Assembly (NCBI GenBank): GCA_028285685.1
Contig: JANQOR010000041.1
Span: 62,001 to 126,000 of the forward strand
Length of the DNA stretch: 64,000 bases
Direction of reading: 5' to 3'
From: Cyclobacteriaceae bacterium
GTDB taxonomy: Bacteria > Bacteroidota > Bacteroidia > Cytophagales > Cyclobacteriaceae
Part shown: positions 35,461 through 45,772 of the stretch, piece after piece
Layout: each line of letters begins with the position of its first letter
Numbering within the stretch: position 1 is the first letter of the stretch
Program-made: the position numbers and the translations under genes
Notes under the pieces: model-generated
What the model was told of the DNA's origin: nothing
Seen by the model: the letters and a program-made list of their open reading frames with translations, nothing else
Database searches by the model: none

Positions 35461-38400
35461 TTATTCCATTCCCTCAATCTTCGGGCCACCTGCCTCTGCA
35501 ATCTGCCTGGCCAAAGTTCTTATATCAGATTTAAGCTGGTTCATTCTTGAAGCCAGTTCATCCAGCTCGTTCTTTGCCAGTTCCAAACTTTTTTGATGTG
35601 TCTCTGTTGGCCCATACGTCGACCATGAAAGTCCCTTCCATAATGCAAACATCCGATCTCCTATTGTAGGATTCACCTTTTCACCGATCTCTCTTCGCGC
35701 ACTATTTCCACCGTACGAGGAGCTAAGTCCTTTCACCTGCTGCTCCAAATCCATTGCCCTTTCAAGAATGTCATTTCCAACATTTGACCTGCTGGCAGCG
35801 ACATGCACACGATCAGCTGTCTTGACCAAATTTCGAAGGTCGCTGTCAAAGGCGTTTACATCTCGATTCAAACGTTCATAGGATCTCCAAAAAGCAGCGG
35901 CAACCGATCGGTCCACACCAGGCAGCGATCCTTCGCGCAAAGGTGTTACATCAAAGGTCACGGGAGAACCAAGAGCCGTTATTGTACCTTTCTCTACTTT
36001 ATGGAGTGTACCTGTGTAGCTGCCTGGAGCAGCAAGGAGTCCACTTCCAGTTCCCATATTCCCGTTCAACCCTATCACATCATTTGAGGCATGCCTGAGG
36101 TTCCAAGCCGCCCTGTTGAAGCCCTTCTTTCCTGCAACTTTTACCCGGTTGACCACGGTACCGTCTTCACTTTTGATTTCTATGAAAGCAAATGGTCCTT
36201 CCTCTTGTTTTTCGGCTTCCACAGTCTCCCAGCCTGGGAATGGTACATCACGATTTTGATCGATGAGTGACTTCTCGCTTTCTTTCCTCTTTTCCTCAGC
36301 GCTTTTCAGATCGTCCTTTAGGTAGTAGGTGAAAACAGCTCCAAAGTCCGGATTTGGTGCCAGATACAGCTGTGACCCTTGCGATCCTCTCTTCTCGTCG
36401 AAGTCCACAATAGACCTGGGAATATACCAAAGTGCTTTTCTTGGCTTGAACAACTCTGCTTCCTTAGCCACGGTAGAAGCTGTGATTGACCTTAGCGCAG
36501 AATAGTCATCTAAAACAAAGAAACCTCTACCAAAGGACCCCGCTACCAAATCATCTTCTCTCTTTTGAATAGCTATATCTCTGAAGGAGATGGTGGGTAC
36601 ACCACCAGAAAGTTCAGTCCAATTCCTACCGCCATCAACGGTAAAATATATTCCAAACTCTGTTGCAAGAAATAGCAGGTCTTTGTTCACATGATCTTGA
36701 ACGACCCTCCAAACAAGGTTTTTGGTTGTAAGTCCGCTTGTGAGTGGAGTCCAGGTGGCTCCTCTATCCGTACTTTTTACAAAATATGGTCTATAGTCTC
36801 CATACTTGTGATTGTCTAACGCCACATAGACCGTATTCTCATCAAACATGTCCGCCTTTACATCATTGATAAAAGAAGTGGCCGGCACTCCCATTGCAGA
36901 AACATTTATTCTTCTCCAGGAATCTCCACCATTTTCTGTAACCTGTAGAATACCATCGTCCGTCCCGGCATAGATCAGTCCCTCCTTCTGCGGAGATTCT
37001 GCCAGTGATGTGATCGTGTTATAGTTGGACATCGCGCCGACATCCCAGGGAGAATCCCAACTTTGTTTCCTTCCCATTATCGGAAGCTCTATCCGGTCCT
37101 GATTCTTGGTTAGATCACCTGAAATTGCTGTCCAGCTATCCCCACGATTCTCCGATCTCCACACTCGCTGCGAAGCGAAATACAACCTGGTTGGGGAGTG
37201 GGGGCTTACAAGTATGGGCGCATCCCAATTGAAGCGTTCGTAGGGATCTCCAGCATCTGGTTGTGGTTGGATATCTGTGGCTTCCCCTGTGCGCATATCA
37301 ATCCTGGAGAGGTTTCCTTGCTGACGCTCGGCGTATACAATGTCAGGATTTCCTGGTTCTGTGGCAGGCTGATGCCCGTCCCAATTCAAAATAACAGTCC
37401 AGTCCGCGTTCCTAATCCCACTGAGGTTATCTGTCCGTGAGGGACCTCCTTGCGTGCTGTTGTCTTGAGTTCCTCCATAAATATTGTAAAACGGTTCAGC
37501 GTCATCCAATGCTATCTTGTAGAATTGAGTAACAGGTATGTTCTCCATAAACCTCCAGTTGGCTCCAAGGTCAAAACTTTCATAGACACCTCCGTCTGTA
37601 CCAACCATGATATAATCAGGATCATTCTTTTTGAAGGCCATGGCATGATTGTCCACATGCTTATCGACGGTATTTACCTGTACAAAAGTCTTTCCTCCAT
37701 CCTCAGACATCTGCAGCGGGCTGTCCATTAGATAGATGCGATCAAACTTGTGTGGAGAAGCATATAGTTCTTGATAGTAGTGTGGTCCAGTTGCTCCAGC
37801 TACCTGGTCGGACATTTTAGTCCAACTACCACCCCGATCTGTGGATCGGTAAATTCCACCCTTGGTTCTGTTCAGTTCAATTGCTGCGTAAACCACATCC
37901 GGGTTTTGTGGAGAAATTGCCAAGCCAATTTTACCCATACTACCCTTTGGTAACCCGTTCTTTAATTCCTTCCATGAGTTCCCACCATCCGAGCTAAGGT
38001 AGATTTTCGTCTTAGGTCCGCCGCCCATCCAGGCAGCAACTGTTCGGTGATGTTGCCATGTTGCTGCATAGATCCAGTTGGGATTTCTGGGATCTACCGC
38101 AAAATCAGTTACACCGGTATACTGATCGTCGCCAAGGGTCTTTTTCCAGGTCTCACCTCCATCGGTTGACAAGAAAAAACCGCGATCTCCACCAGGACTC
38201 CAAAGAGGTCCTTGAGAGGCAACACGAATGATATCAGAATTTTCAGGATGAATATCGATTCTCGACACATGCTCTGAATTCTTAAGCCCCATATTTATCC
38301 AGGTTGCTCCGCCGTCCTCACTCTTATATACCCCATCACCCCAGGCAATGTGTCTTCCACCTACATTCTCTCCAGTGCCAATCCAAACCACATTCGGGTT

Positions 38401-38730
38401 GTTTGGATCGATGGTAATACAACCCGTCGAATAGACCGATTGATCGTCAAAAATCGGCTTGAAGGTAACCCCCGCATTGACGGTTTTCCATACTCCACCG
38501 GACGCTACTGCTACATACCAGATATTCTCGTTTTCCGGATGAATGGCCAGATCTGCTATTCTACCGGACATGAATGCCGGTCCAATATTTCTGAATTTGT
38601 AATTCTTGAAAAGTTCAGAGGATAATGCATTTGAGTTTCCAGATGATGCCGACTGATTCCTTCTCCTCTGAGCGTCAGAAGTAATTACAAAAAGGAAAAG
38701 AAGCAGGATGATATAGAGAGATCTTCGCAT
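35461..38730 (-). CDS. Very large secreted BNR/sortilin-like beta-propeller protein
   Basis: 1089 residues with signal peptide (MRRSLYIILLLFLFVITSDA). The main body is repeated BNR/Asp-box units of the VPS10/sortilin type (SEDGGATW, STDGGETWKK, SSDGGNSWKEL, STDRGGSW, ENGGDSWRR, SVDGGRNW-like), making one or two large beta-propellers. The last 250 residues include a beta domain and a helical region. Annotated relatives are 'glycosyl hydrolase, BNR repeat'; no catalytic residues can be assigned. It may bind or process extracellular substrates. An 11-base inverted repeat lies in its leader. Confidence 0.85.
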   Translation of the reverse strand: MRRSLYIILLLFLFVITSDAQRRRNQSASSGNSNALSSELFKNYKFRNIGPAFMSGRIADLAIHPENENIWYVAVASGGVWKTVNAGVTFKPIFDDQSVYSTGCITIDPNNPNVVWIGTGENVGGRHIAWGDGVYKSEDGGATWINMGLKNSEHVSRIDIHPENSDIIRVASQGPLWSPGGDRGFFLSTDGGETWKKTLGDDQYTGVTDFAVDPRNPNWIYAATWQHHRTVAAWMGGGPKTKIYLSSDGGNSWKELKNGLPKGSMGKIGLAISPQNPDVVYAAIELNRTKGGIYRSTDRGGSWTKMSDQVAGATGPHYYQELYASPHKFDRIYLMDSPLQMSEDGGKTFVQVNTVDKHVDNHAMAFKKNDPDYIMVGTDGGVYESFDLGANWRFMENIPVTQFYKIALDDAEPFYNIYGGTQDNSTQGGPSRTDNLSGIRNADWTVILNWDGHQPATEPGNPDIVYAERQQGNLSRIDMRTGEATDIQPQPDAGDPYERFNWDAPILVSPHSPTRLYFASQRVWRSENRGDSWTAISGDLTKNQDRIELPIMGRKQSWDSPWDVGAMSNYNTITSLAESPQKEGLIYAGTDDGILQVTENGGDSWRRINVSAMGVPATSFINDVKADMFDENTVYVALDNHKYGDYRPYFVKSTDRGATWTPLTSGLTTKNLVWRVVQDHVNKDLLFLATEFGIYFTVDGGRNWTELSGGVPTISFRDIAIQKREDDLVAGSFGRGFFVLDDYSALRSITASTVAKEAELFKPRKALWYIPRSIVDFDEKRGSQGSQLYLAPNPDFGAVFTYYLKDDLKSAEEKRKESEKSLIDQNRDVPFPGWETVEAEKQEEGPFAFIEIKSEDGTVVNRVKVAGKKGFNRAAWNLRHASNDVIGLNGNMGTGSGLLAAPGSYTGTLHKVEKGTITALGSPVTFDVTPLREGSLPGVDRSVAAAFWRSYERLNRDVNAFDSDLRNLVKTADRVHVAASRSNVGNDILERAMDLEQQVKGLSSSYGGNSARREIGEKVNPTIGDRMFALWKGLSWSTYGPTETHQKSLELAKNELDELASRMNQLKSDIRTLARQIAEAGGPKIEGME

Positions 38731-38731
38731 G

Positions 38732-38775
38732 ATTACTTTAGGTTAGAGTTAGATGTTGCATGCTCCTAAAGTAAT
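38732..38775. promoter_or_regulatory. Inverted repeat in the leader of the BNR-repeat gene
   Basis: ATTACTTTAGG (38732-38742) and CCTAAAGTAAT (38765-38775) are perfect 11-base arms with a 22-base loop. One base separates the arm from the ATG (38728-38730) on the minus strand. It may be an operator or a translation-controlling hairpin. Confidence 0.5.
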
Positions 38776-38875
38776 GATATCTGCTAAATTATTCTCTGGG
38801 TTTTTATTGGATGGCTTATAGAATGGCTGATTGGTTTTGCCAAATTTTGGCTTTACTATCTTACAGTATCCCCAA

Positions 38876-39334
38876 TCAGTATTTAATTGTGGTTTCTATT
38901 CGTCCTTTGTTTAGACGGAACGATCTTTTACGATCGTGAAATCGGCTGACAACGATGTTTTCCTGCTCCTTGTATTGTTCCAGAAGAACATCGTTGAACA
39001 CATCGATTTCTTCAATTTTTTGTGGAAAAGAGCCAAATGTGAAGTCTATCTCAACGAAATCCGCAGTGATCTCATGCCCGAGGTACTCGTACTCTTTTTC
39101 CATTCCATTAAAAGAGAGCCTGAAGTGCATCTTAAGGTATTCCGACATGCACGCGCTCAATTCCTTGTTTTGTGAGCAAAGTGCCACTGCCTGCAGAAAA
39201 TCAAATCGATCTATGGTTACATGCAGTTCAATCTCGTCATCATTTCTCGACAGCTCATAATGAGCCAGTTTAAAATCATGATCATCACCATTGCTGCAGA
39301 TCACACTAATTAATATGAGAATCGACCGGATCAT
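38876..39334 (-). CDS. Small exported protein, DUF6702-like
   Basis: 152 residues. Short hydrophobic N-terminus (MIRSILILISVICS), probably a signal peptide. The remainder is beta-rich (LAHYELSRNDDEIELHVTIDRFDF, FRLSFNGMEKEYEYLGHEI) and resembles the DUF6702 family of Bacteroidota as I recall it. Function unknown. Confidence 0.55.
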   Translation of the reverse strand: MIRSILILISVICSNGDDHDFKLAHYELSRNDDEIELHVTIDRFDFLQAVALCSQNKELSACMSEYLKMHFRLSFNGMEKEYEYLGHEITADFVEIDFTFGSFPQKIEEIDVFNDVLLEQYKEQENIVVSRFHDRKRSFRLNKGRIETTIKY

Positions 39335-39372
39335 TAGCGATTAGAAGTCAAAGGAATAGTAAACGAGCGAAG

Positions 39373-40008
39373 TTATCTTATTTCCAGCTTGATTTTCTCA
39401 CCTAAAAACTTTGGTTGTCGCTGAAAAATATAGAGATCTACCACAGCAAACGATCTGGCCAAAATTTCTCTCAAAGCCAAGATGATTCCTACCCGACTCC
39501 CATTGTCGGCGGCATAGGCAACAGCATCAATGCCGAACTTTCGAGCAATGAACAGCGACCTGTAGCAATGAAATTTCTGAGTCACAATTGTTATTGAGTT
39601 CTGTCCGAAAACTTCTCGTGATCTGACAACTGAATCGAGTGTTCTAAAACCGGCAAAATCCAATGAAATATCGCCTGCAGGAACGCTTAAATCACCAAGG
39701 GCTTTCAGCATGTCTCGTGGCTCGTTGTAGTATTTAGAACTGTTATCGCCACTTACCAGCAAGTGTCGGATTTTTTTGTTATCGTAAAGGTCTGCTGCCG
39801 CACTCATCCGCTCAACAAAAAATCGATTAGGTCTGCCATCATTCGTCTGTTTGCTTGTCCCAAGAACCAGAGCCACGTCATTTGACGGAATATTGTCCTT
39901 TTCATAGACCCCATCACTGGTTGCGGCTATCACCCAAAGGTTAGTAATTAAGATGAATAGTAGAATTGAAGCTAAAGCCCAGGGTAAAATTCTACGCAAA
40001 CGCTTCAT
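39373..40008 (-). CDS. SanA/YdcF-like DUF218 membrane protein
   Basis: 211 residues with one N-terminal TM helix (about 9-30) and a DUF218 domain: VALVLGTSKQTNDGRPNRFFVERM, LLVSGDNSS, EPRDMLKALGDLSVP, TIVTQKFHCYRSLFIARKFG. E. coli SanA affects envelope barrier function at high temperature. ATG overlaps the trmH stop as ATGA. Confidence 0.88.
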   Translation of the reverse strand: MKRLRRILPWALASILLFILITNLWVIAATSDGVYEKDNIPSNDVALVLGTSKQTNDGRPNRFFVERMSAAADLYDNKKIRHLLVSGDNSSKYYNEPRDMLKALGDLSVPAGDISLDFAGFRTLDSVVRSREVFGQNSITIVTQKFHCYRSLFIARKFGIDAVAYAADNGSRVGIILALREILARSFAVVDLYIFQRQPKFLGEKIKLEIR

Positions 40009-40676
40009 ATCTCAACCCCTTTGGTTTTTAGTATTAGATCCGCCTCGCGAACGATCCTACGATACCATTCTCCCCTTAGATGTAGCTGTTCTTCACCCGA
40101 AATCCTTGGAAACTTGCCATTCATCTTCGTCTTCAACGTATTTAGACACAAAGCGGCGCTCACCGACAAATTGAAACTTTCAGTGAAACCAAACATGGGA
40201 ATATGAACAAGTCCGTCTGCATTTTCACCTGCTTCGTTGGTAATCCCCTCTGCTTCTGTCCCAAAAACAATTGCCAGCTTATCATTGATCGGCAGATCCT
40301 CTATAGAAATAGATTCCTTGTGTAAGGCTGTTGCATAAATTTTGTAATCTTCTTCCCTCAATTTGGAATAGCACTTCTCAACGTTTTCCTTGGGTGAATC
40401 ATAACTATGGAAGGTCAACCATTTTGAAGCTCCTTGTGTAATGCGGGGGTTAACAGCATAGGCATTTCGATTTTTGATGAAATGGAGATCCTGAATTCCA
40501 AGACACTCCGCTGTTCTAACGACGGCACTTATGTTGTGCGGCTTGTCTATATCCTCAAATACGAGTGTAATATGCCTTGTCCTGTTTTCAAGAACTCGCT
40601 CTACAAGTTTCTTTTTGTGTTCTGAAACAAAATCTTCTAGTGTGGAGATAATCTTATCTGCATTATTCTTTTCCAT
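40005..40676 (-). CDS. trmH: tRNA (guanosine-2'-O-)-methyltransferase, SpoU/TrmH family
   Basis: 223 residues from the ATG at 40674-40676, inside the parC 3' end; a TTG six codons upstream is less likely. SPOUT knot motifs: VFEDIDKPHNISAVVRTAECLG (motif 1 with the conserved Asn-Arg), IVFGTEAEGIT (motif 2), and IPMFGFTESFNLSVSAAL (motif 3). The C-terminal region after the knot fits TrmH (Gm18 of tRNA) better than RlmB, but other 2'-O positions are possible. Confidence 0.88.
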   Translation of the reverse strand: MEKNNADKIISTLEDFVSEHKKKLVERVLENRTRHITLVFEDIDKPHNISAVVRTAECLGIQDLHFIKNRNAYAVNPRITQGASKWLTFHSYDSPKENVEKCYSKLREEDYKIYATALHKESISIEDLPINDKLAIVFGTEAEGITNEAGENADGLVHIPMFGFTESFNLSVSAALCLNTLKTKMNGKFPRISGEEQLHLRGEWYRRIVREADLILKTKGVEI

Positions 40677-43239
40677 TCTCTCCGAAAAGGCCAAGTTGAT
40701 TTTCTTCGTCTTCTACTTCGATTTTGATTTCATTTTTCAACGCCTCAAGATCGATCTTTGGTGATTCACTTTTTATCAACTCTACCTTAATAACATTCTG
40801 AATTGGGAGCTTGTTACCAACCGCCTTCCAGCCTTTAATGTCAATCAGGTTGATCAAATCCAGATTTTTCTTAGAGTGTTTGCGTCCGTCCTTATAAGTG
40901 ACTTCTACGTCCGCCTGAATACCCTTCGAGATAAACAGCAGTTTAGAACTACTTGCCTCTGTAACAACCGAGAACTTCTTGTTAGGTGTGTTAGTCTCAA
41001 TAATGAACCGTTTTACGAAATGCGTTTTAGATTCACCATCATAATGAATTGCGTTGAATGCCGCGTCGGCTTCCAGCTTGTAGATCCCCAACACTCGCTC
41101 AAAATCATAGTGATTCGTTAGCTCGAAGCTGGTTGTTTCGTAATTTCCATCTTTGTAAAAAACAACAACCTGGTCCCCTGTATTGAAATTTCCAAGATGC
41201 TCACCCCTCTCCTCTCTGTTCAGTCTTCCGACAATCGGATCGTACCAAATATCAACTCCTCCAAGTGTTGATTTTCCACCTTCCTTAAATATCACTTTTC
41301 TTACCGGATACTTCGTGACGATGTTACCCCCAGCCCCTCTGCCTTTTATCTCCAGTTCGGAAAAATTATAATCAAATATTTTTTTCCTTGCTTTGCTCGC
41401 CTGGGTCAGAGATATGGTAACAACCTCAGCCTCGCCATTTGGATTGGCAGAAAAATAGTGGACTTTTCCTTTACCTCCCTTGGTCAAATCATATTCCCGG
41501 TCTCTCGTTACCGACAACACCTGAAAGCGCTTTACGTAGGTCTTTCCCGATTTACCATCGGTATAAAGCATATTATACACCATACGTTCGTCATTTTTCT
41601 TGAACACACCGGCATATAGAATGTTCTTACCAACAAACGTTTTATCCTGGATTCGAGTAACCACACATTTTCCATCTCTTGTAAAAGCAATGATGTCGTC
41701 AATATCTGAACACTCGGACACATATTCATCCTTTTTCAAGCCATATCCCACAAAACCATCTTCTCTATTGATATAGAGTTTCGCGTTATTTGCGGCTACC
41801 ACCGTCGCTTTGATTGTATCAAAATTGGTAATCTCCGTTTTGCGCTCCCTTCCTTCCCCGTACTTATCTAACAGGTTCTGATAGTAAGCAATCGCATACT
41901 CCGTTAAGTTGGCAAGGTGATGTTCGGTGTCTTTCAGGTCTTCCTCCAATTTCTTCATCAATTCATCTGCCTTGAAAGCGTCGAAGCGAGAAATCCTCTT
42001 GATTTTTATCTCCGTTAGTCGAACAATATCTTCTTCTGTAATCTCACGGTAGAATTGAGGCTTGAATGGCTCCAATCCTTTATCGATAGTATCGATCACC
42101 GCTTCCCATGTTTCACACTCCTCTATGTCTCGGTAAATGCGATTCTCGATGAATATTTTTTCAAGTGAGCTGAATAGGATCTTCTCAAGAAGCTCTGCTT
42201 TCTTTATCTCCAACTCACGCTTGAGCAGTTCTACCGTTTGGTCAACTGACTGCTTTAGGATCTCCGTGACCGACAAAAACCTTGGCTTTTCGTCAACGAT
42301 TACGCAAGCATTCGGGGATATTGACACTTCACAATCGGTGAAAGCATAAAGTGCATCCATCGTGATGTCCGGGGAAATACCAGCAGCAAGGGAAATTGCA
42401 ATTTCTACATCCTGAGCTGTATTGTCTATTACCTGCTTGATCTTGATTTTACCCTTGTCATTGGCTTTGACGATGGATTCAATCAGCGAGGTTGTGGTTG
42501 TTCCATACGGAATGTCTTTGATCAGCAGCGTTTTTGAATCCTGCTCCACGATTGTTGCTCTGACCCGGACTTTACCACCCCTTTTTCCATCATTATAGTC
42601 GGTCACATCGATCTTACCTCCCGTTTGAAAGTCAGGCATTAGTTTAACACGTTTCCCCTTCAAAACAGAGATGGCCCCCTGGATGATTTCACAGAAATTA
42701 TGTGGAAGCATTTTTGTAGAAAGCCCTACTGCAATACCTTCAACGCCTTGGGCAAGCAATAGCGGGAATTTGACCGGAAAAGTAACCGGCTCTTTTTTAC
42801 GACCATCGTATGACAACTGCCACTCAGTTGTCTGTGGGTTGTAAACAACGTCTAAAGCAAACTTCGAAAGTCGAGCTTCAATATACCTCGGAGCAGCTGC
42901 AGAATCCCCTGTTCTCACATCGCCCCAATTTCCCTGCATGTCAATGAGCAGGTCCTTCTGACCAATGTTGACAATCGCATCCGCTATGGACGCATCGCCA
43001 TGTGGGTGATATTGCATGGTGCTCCCTATGATATTGGCTACTTTGTTATATCGCCCATCATCCATCTCCTTCATTGCATGCAGGATGCGACGCTGTACAG
43101 GTTTCAGGCCATCGTTGATGGCAGGTACTGCACGTTCAAGAATTACGTAGGAAGCGTAGTCCAAAAACCAGTTTTCGTACATCCCTGAGATAGGGATTAC
43201 ATCTTGTAGTTCTTCTTCTTTCTCGTGTTCTTCTCCCAT
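40663..43239 (-). CDS. parC: DNA topoisomerase IV subunit A
   Basis: 858-residue type IIA topoisomerase DNA-cleavage subunit. Shows ERAVPAINDGLKPVQRRIL, the QYHPHGDASIADAIV segment, and the catalytic Tyr in AAPRYIEARLS (about residue 120), then the coiled-coil gate and a C-terminal DNA-wrapping domain. It lies two bases after parE. This ParE-ParC pairing and size are those of Bacteroidota topoisomerase IV rather than gyrase. Confidence 0.93.
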   Translation of the reverse strand: MGEEHEKEEELQDVIPISGMYENWFLDYASYVILERAVPAINDGLKPVQRRILHAMKEMDDGRYNKVANIIGSTMQYHPHGDASIADAIVNIGQKDLLIDMQGNWGDVRTGDSAAAPRYIEARLSKFALDVVYNPQTTEWQLSYDGRKKEPVTFPVKFPLLLAQGVEGIAVGLSTKMLPHNFCEIIQGAISVLKGKRVKLMPDFQTGGKIDVTDYNDGKRGGKVRVRATIVEQDSKTLLIKDIPYGTTTTSLIESIVKANDKGKIKIKQVIDNTAQDVEIAISLAAGISPDITMDALYAFTDCEVSISPNACVIVDEKPRFLSVTEILKQSVDQTVELLKRELEIKKAELLEKILFSSLEKIFIENRIYRDIEECETWEAVIDTIDKGLEPFKPQFYREITEEDIVRLTEIKIKRISRFDAFKADELMKKLEEDLKDTEHHLANLTEYAIAYYQNLLDKYGEGRERKTEITNFDTIKATVVAANNAKLYINREDGFVGYGLKKDEYVSECSDIDDIIAFTRDGKCVVTRIQDKTFVGKNILYAGVFKKNDERMVYNMLYTDGKSGKTYVKRFQVLSVTRDREYDLTKGGKGKVHYFSANPNGEAEVVTISLTQASKARKKIFDYNFSELEIKGRGAGGNIVTKYPVRKVIFKEGGKSTLGGVDIWYDPIVGRLNREERGEHLGNFNTGDQVVVFYKDGNYETTSFELTNHYDFERVLGIYKLEADAAFNAIHYDGESKTHFVKRFIIETNTPNKKFSVVTEASSSKLLFISKGIQADVEVTYKDGRKHSKKNLDLINLIDIKGWKAVGNKLPIQNVIKVELIKSESPKIDLEALKNEIKIEVEDEENQLGLFGENGKE

Positions 43240-43241
43240 TT

Positions 43242-45104
43242 TTAAGCGGCTTCTCCTTCAACCAAATCTTTTTCTACTCTTAATTTGTCTATGATAAATT
43301 GCTGTCTGTCGGGAGTATTTTTTCCCATATAAAATCCTAACAGATCATTAATCTTCGTGTCTTTCTGAAGAATGACTGGTTCGAGTCGTATGTCTTCGCC
43401 AATGAAACCAGCGAACTCGTCCGGGGAAATTTCTCCTAACCCTTTGAACCTGGTAATCTCAGGCTTGCTTCCCAACTTTTCAATGGCTTCCAACCTCTCT
43501 TCTTCGGTGTAGCAGTAGATAGTTTCTTTTTTGTTTCTGACTCTGAATAACGGTGTTTCCAAAATAAAAATGTGATTGTTTCGAACCAATTCAGGGAAAA
43601 ATTGAAGGAAGTATGTCAGCAGCAAAAGGCGGATGTGCATCCCGTCAACGTCAGCATCCGTCGCAATCACGATCTTGCGATATCTCAATCCATCCAATCC
43701 GTCTTCAATGTTAAGTGCATGCTGCAACAGGTTGAATTCCTCATTTTCATAAACCACTTTCTTTGTATGTCCAAAGCAGTTGAAAGGTTTTCCTCTGAGC
43801 GAAAAGACAGCCTGCGTCTGAACATTTCTCGTCTTTGTAATGGACCCACTCGCGCTATCTCCCTCTGTTATGAATATCATAGAGTTATCCTTCAGATCGT
43901 CATCGCCTTTTTTATCATTGTAATGAACTCGACAGTCTCGGAGTTTCTTATTGTGAAGGTTGGCCTTTTTTGCACGTTCGTTTGCCAGCTTTTTGATCCC
44001 AGCAATCTCTTTTCTTTCCCTTTCCGACTGTTGAATCCGCTTAAGCAGGGCATCTGCAGTGGATGTATTCCGGTGCAGGTAATTGTCAAGCTCCTTCTTC
44101 ACAAAATCATTGACAAAAGTCCGCATGGTCGGTCCATCCGGGCCAACATTTTGTGAGCCTAACTTGGTCTTGGTCTGGCTTTCGAAGACGGGCTCCTGAA
44201 CTCGAACTGCAATTGCACCCACAATAGCCGAACGGACATCTGCTGCATCAAAATTCTTACCGTAGAACTCACGTATAGTTTTTACAATCGCTTCGCGAAA
44301 GGCAGCCAAATGCGTTCCACCTTGGGTGGTATGTTGTCCGTTTACAAATGAGTAGTACTCCTCACCATATTGATTGGCATGTGTCAGTGCTAGTTCAATA
44401 TCATCACCCTTCAAATGGATGATTGGATATCGGAGGTTTTCCGTATCAGACTTCCTTGTCAAGAGGTCCAGCAAACCATTTTCAGAATGGAATTTTTTAC
44501 CATTGAGACTAATCGTCAGACCAGCATTGAGATAGGCATAGTTCCACATGAGGTTTTCCAGGTACTCCGGAATAAAGTGGAAGTTTTTAAACACCTCTCC
44601 ATCAGGCTCGAAGATGATCTCAGTCCCATTTCGAGCATCTAATTTTTTGACCTTTTGATCAAGTGTTACTTCACCGCGTTCGAATTCTGCCAATTTGGTT
44701 TCGCCATCTCTAAAACTCTGTACCTTGAAATAGTTGGAAAGGGCATTCACTGCTTTGGTACCAACCCCATTTAATCCTACGGATTTTTGAAAAGCACTTG
44801 AGTCGTACTTGCCGCCTGTATTGATTTTGGAAACACAATCGACCACTTTCCCCAGCGGAATTCCTCGACCATAATCTCTGACTCGCACACGATGGTCCGT
44901 AACTTTGATCTCGATTGTACGACCGTGTCCCATCATATGTTCATCAATACTGTTATCCAGTATCTCCTTCACCAACACATAAATCCCATCGTCCGGTGAC
45001 GATCCGTCACCCAATTTCCCAATGTACATGCCAGGTCTTAGCCTGATGTGTTCTTTCCAATCAAGGGACTTGATGCTATCCTCTGTATAAACCGCTTCAG
45101 ACAT
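43242..45104 (-). CDS. parE: DNA topoisomerase IV subunit B
   Basis: 620-residue GHKL ATPase subunit: [25 protein letters not shown] (ATP/Mg Asn), [23 protein letters not shown], then the [15 protein letters not shown] and the [10 protein letters not shown] metal motif. Pairs with ParC to decatenate chromosomes. Confidence 0.94.
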   Translation of the reverse strand: MSEAVYTEDSIKSLDWKEHIRLRPGMYIGKLGDGSSPDDGIYVLVKEILDNSIDEHMMGHGRTIEIKVTDHRVRVRDYGRGIPLGKVVDCVSKINTGGKYDSSAFQKSVGLNGVGTKAVNALSNYFKVQSFRDGETKLAEFERGEVTLDQKVKKLDARNGTEIIFEPDGEVFKNFHFIPEYLENLMWNYAYLNAGLTISLNGKKFHSENGLLDLLTRKSDTENLRYPIIHLKGDDIELALTHANQYGEEYYSFVNGQHTTQGGTHLAAFREAIVKTIREFYGKNFDAADVRSAIVGAIAVRVQEPVFESQTKTKLGSQNVGPDGPTMRTFVNDFVKKELDNYLHRNTSTADALLKRIQQSERERKEIAGIKKLANERAKKANLHNKKLRDCRVHYNDKKGDDDLKDNSMIFITEGDSASGSITKTRNVQTQAVFSLRGKPFNCFGHTKKVVYENEEFNLLQHALNIEDGLDGLRYRKIVIATDADVDGMHIRLLLLTYFLQFFPELVRNNHIFILETPLFRVRNKKETIYCYTEEERLEAIEKLGSKPEITRFKGLGEISPDEFAGFIGEDIRLEPVILQKDTKINDLLGFYMGKNTPDRQQFIIDKLRVEKDLVEGEAA

Positions 45105-45245
45105 TTACAATTTCGTTATGAGCTATATAATTATCCAGTTTTGAAAATAAGTATAAATATCCAATAAGCATACGTAACAACCTATGGTTTTTGGATAGTA
45201 ATACTTGAAATAAGTCAATTTAAAAATCTGATTATTAGGATGTTG

Positions 45246-45662
45246 TTAACGTCTTTTTACTACTAAAAAAATTAGCCCTCCTACCCAGATTATAATAAAA
45301 ATTGGCCCCAAAAAGTTGAGGTATGAATAGTTCGAAGGACTGATGTGTGTAGAGTTATTCCACACTCCAACAAAACCGATCAGAAAAGTTATGTACACAT
45401 TCATGATAAAGATGAATGACGTCAACCAAGCCAACACATTTTCACTTACTGTCTTAAAACTTAAATTGAGAATGACTCTTACCAAAATGTTTATTATCAG
45501 AAATATGGCAATGCTGTAGTAGAAAAATCTGTGCTTGTGAATGTTCTCAATTCCCTCGATGTTCAGATCCACACTTATCGGCAGGTAAGCATAAATGAAG
45601 ATCAGAACTACCGTGAATAAGAATACGGATGTCAGGTTGAGTATCTTGACCGCTTTTATCAT
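45246..45662 (-). CDS. Hypothetical four-helix membrane protein
   Basis: 138 residues with four hydrophobic segments (about 8-28, 47-68, 80-100, 115-135), resembling small DUF1648-like or conserved Bacteroidota membrane proteins but without a motif I can name. It stands alone between parE and the desaturase gene. A loop before the last helix contains THISPSNYSYL. Function unknown. Confidence 0.6.
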   Translation of the reverse strand: MIKAVKILNLTSVFLFTVVLIFIYAYLPISVDLNIEGIENIHKHRFFYYSIAIFLIINILVRVILNLSFKTVSENVLAWLTSFIFIMNVYITFLIGFVGVWNNSTHISPSNYSYLNFLGPIFIIIWVGGLIFLVVKRR

Positions 45663-45686
45663 TCGGCAAAAATAGTTACCAGATAT

Positions 45687-45740
45687 TTAGTTGGTAGTGA
45701 TCAGTTAATTAGTTGGTTGTGGGCAGTTAAATAGTTGGAT
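45687..45740. repeat. 22-base imperfect tandem repeat
   Basis: TTAGTTGGTAGTGATCAGTTAA at period 22: copy one 45687-45708, copy two 45709-45730 (four mismatches), partial third from 45731. It lies in the divergent gap between the membrane-protein gene and the desaturase gene. It could be replication slippage or a regulator site. Confidence 0.6.
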
Positions 45741-45772
45741 TAATTTTGATTTAGCCAAGTAATTTTGCTCTG

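Noticed and set aside
40663-45104. gyrA/gyrB instead of parC/parE
   Set aside because: The adjacent E-C arrangement and the subunit lengths of 620 and 858 fit Bacteroidota topoisomerase IV better.
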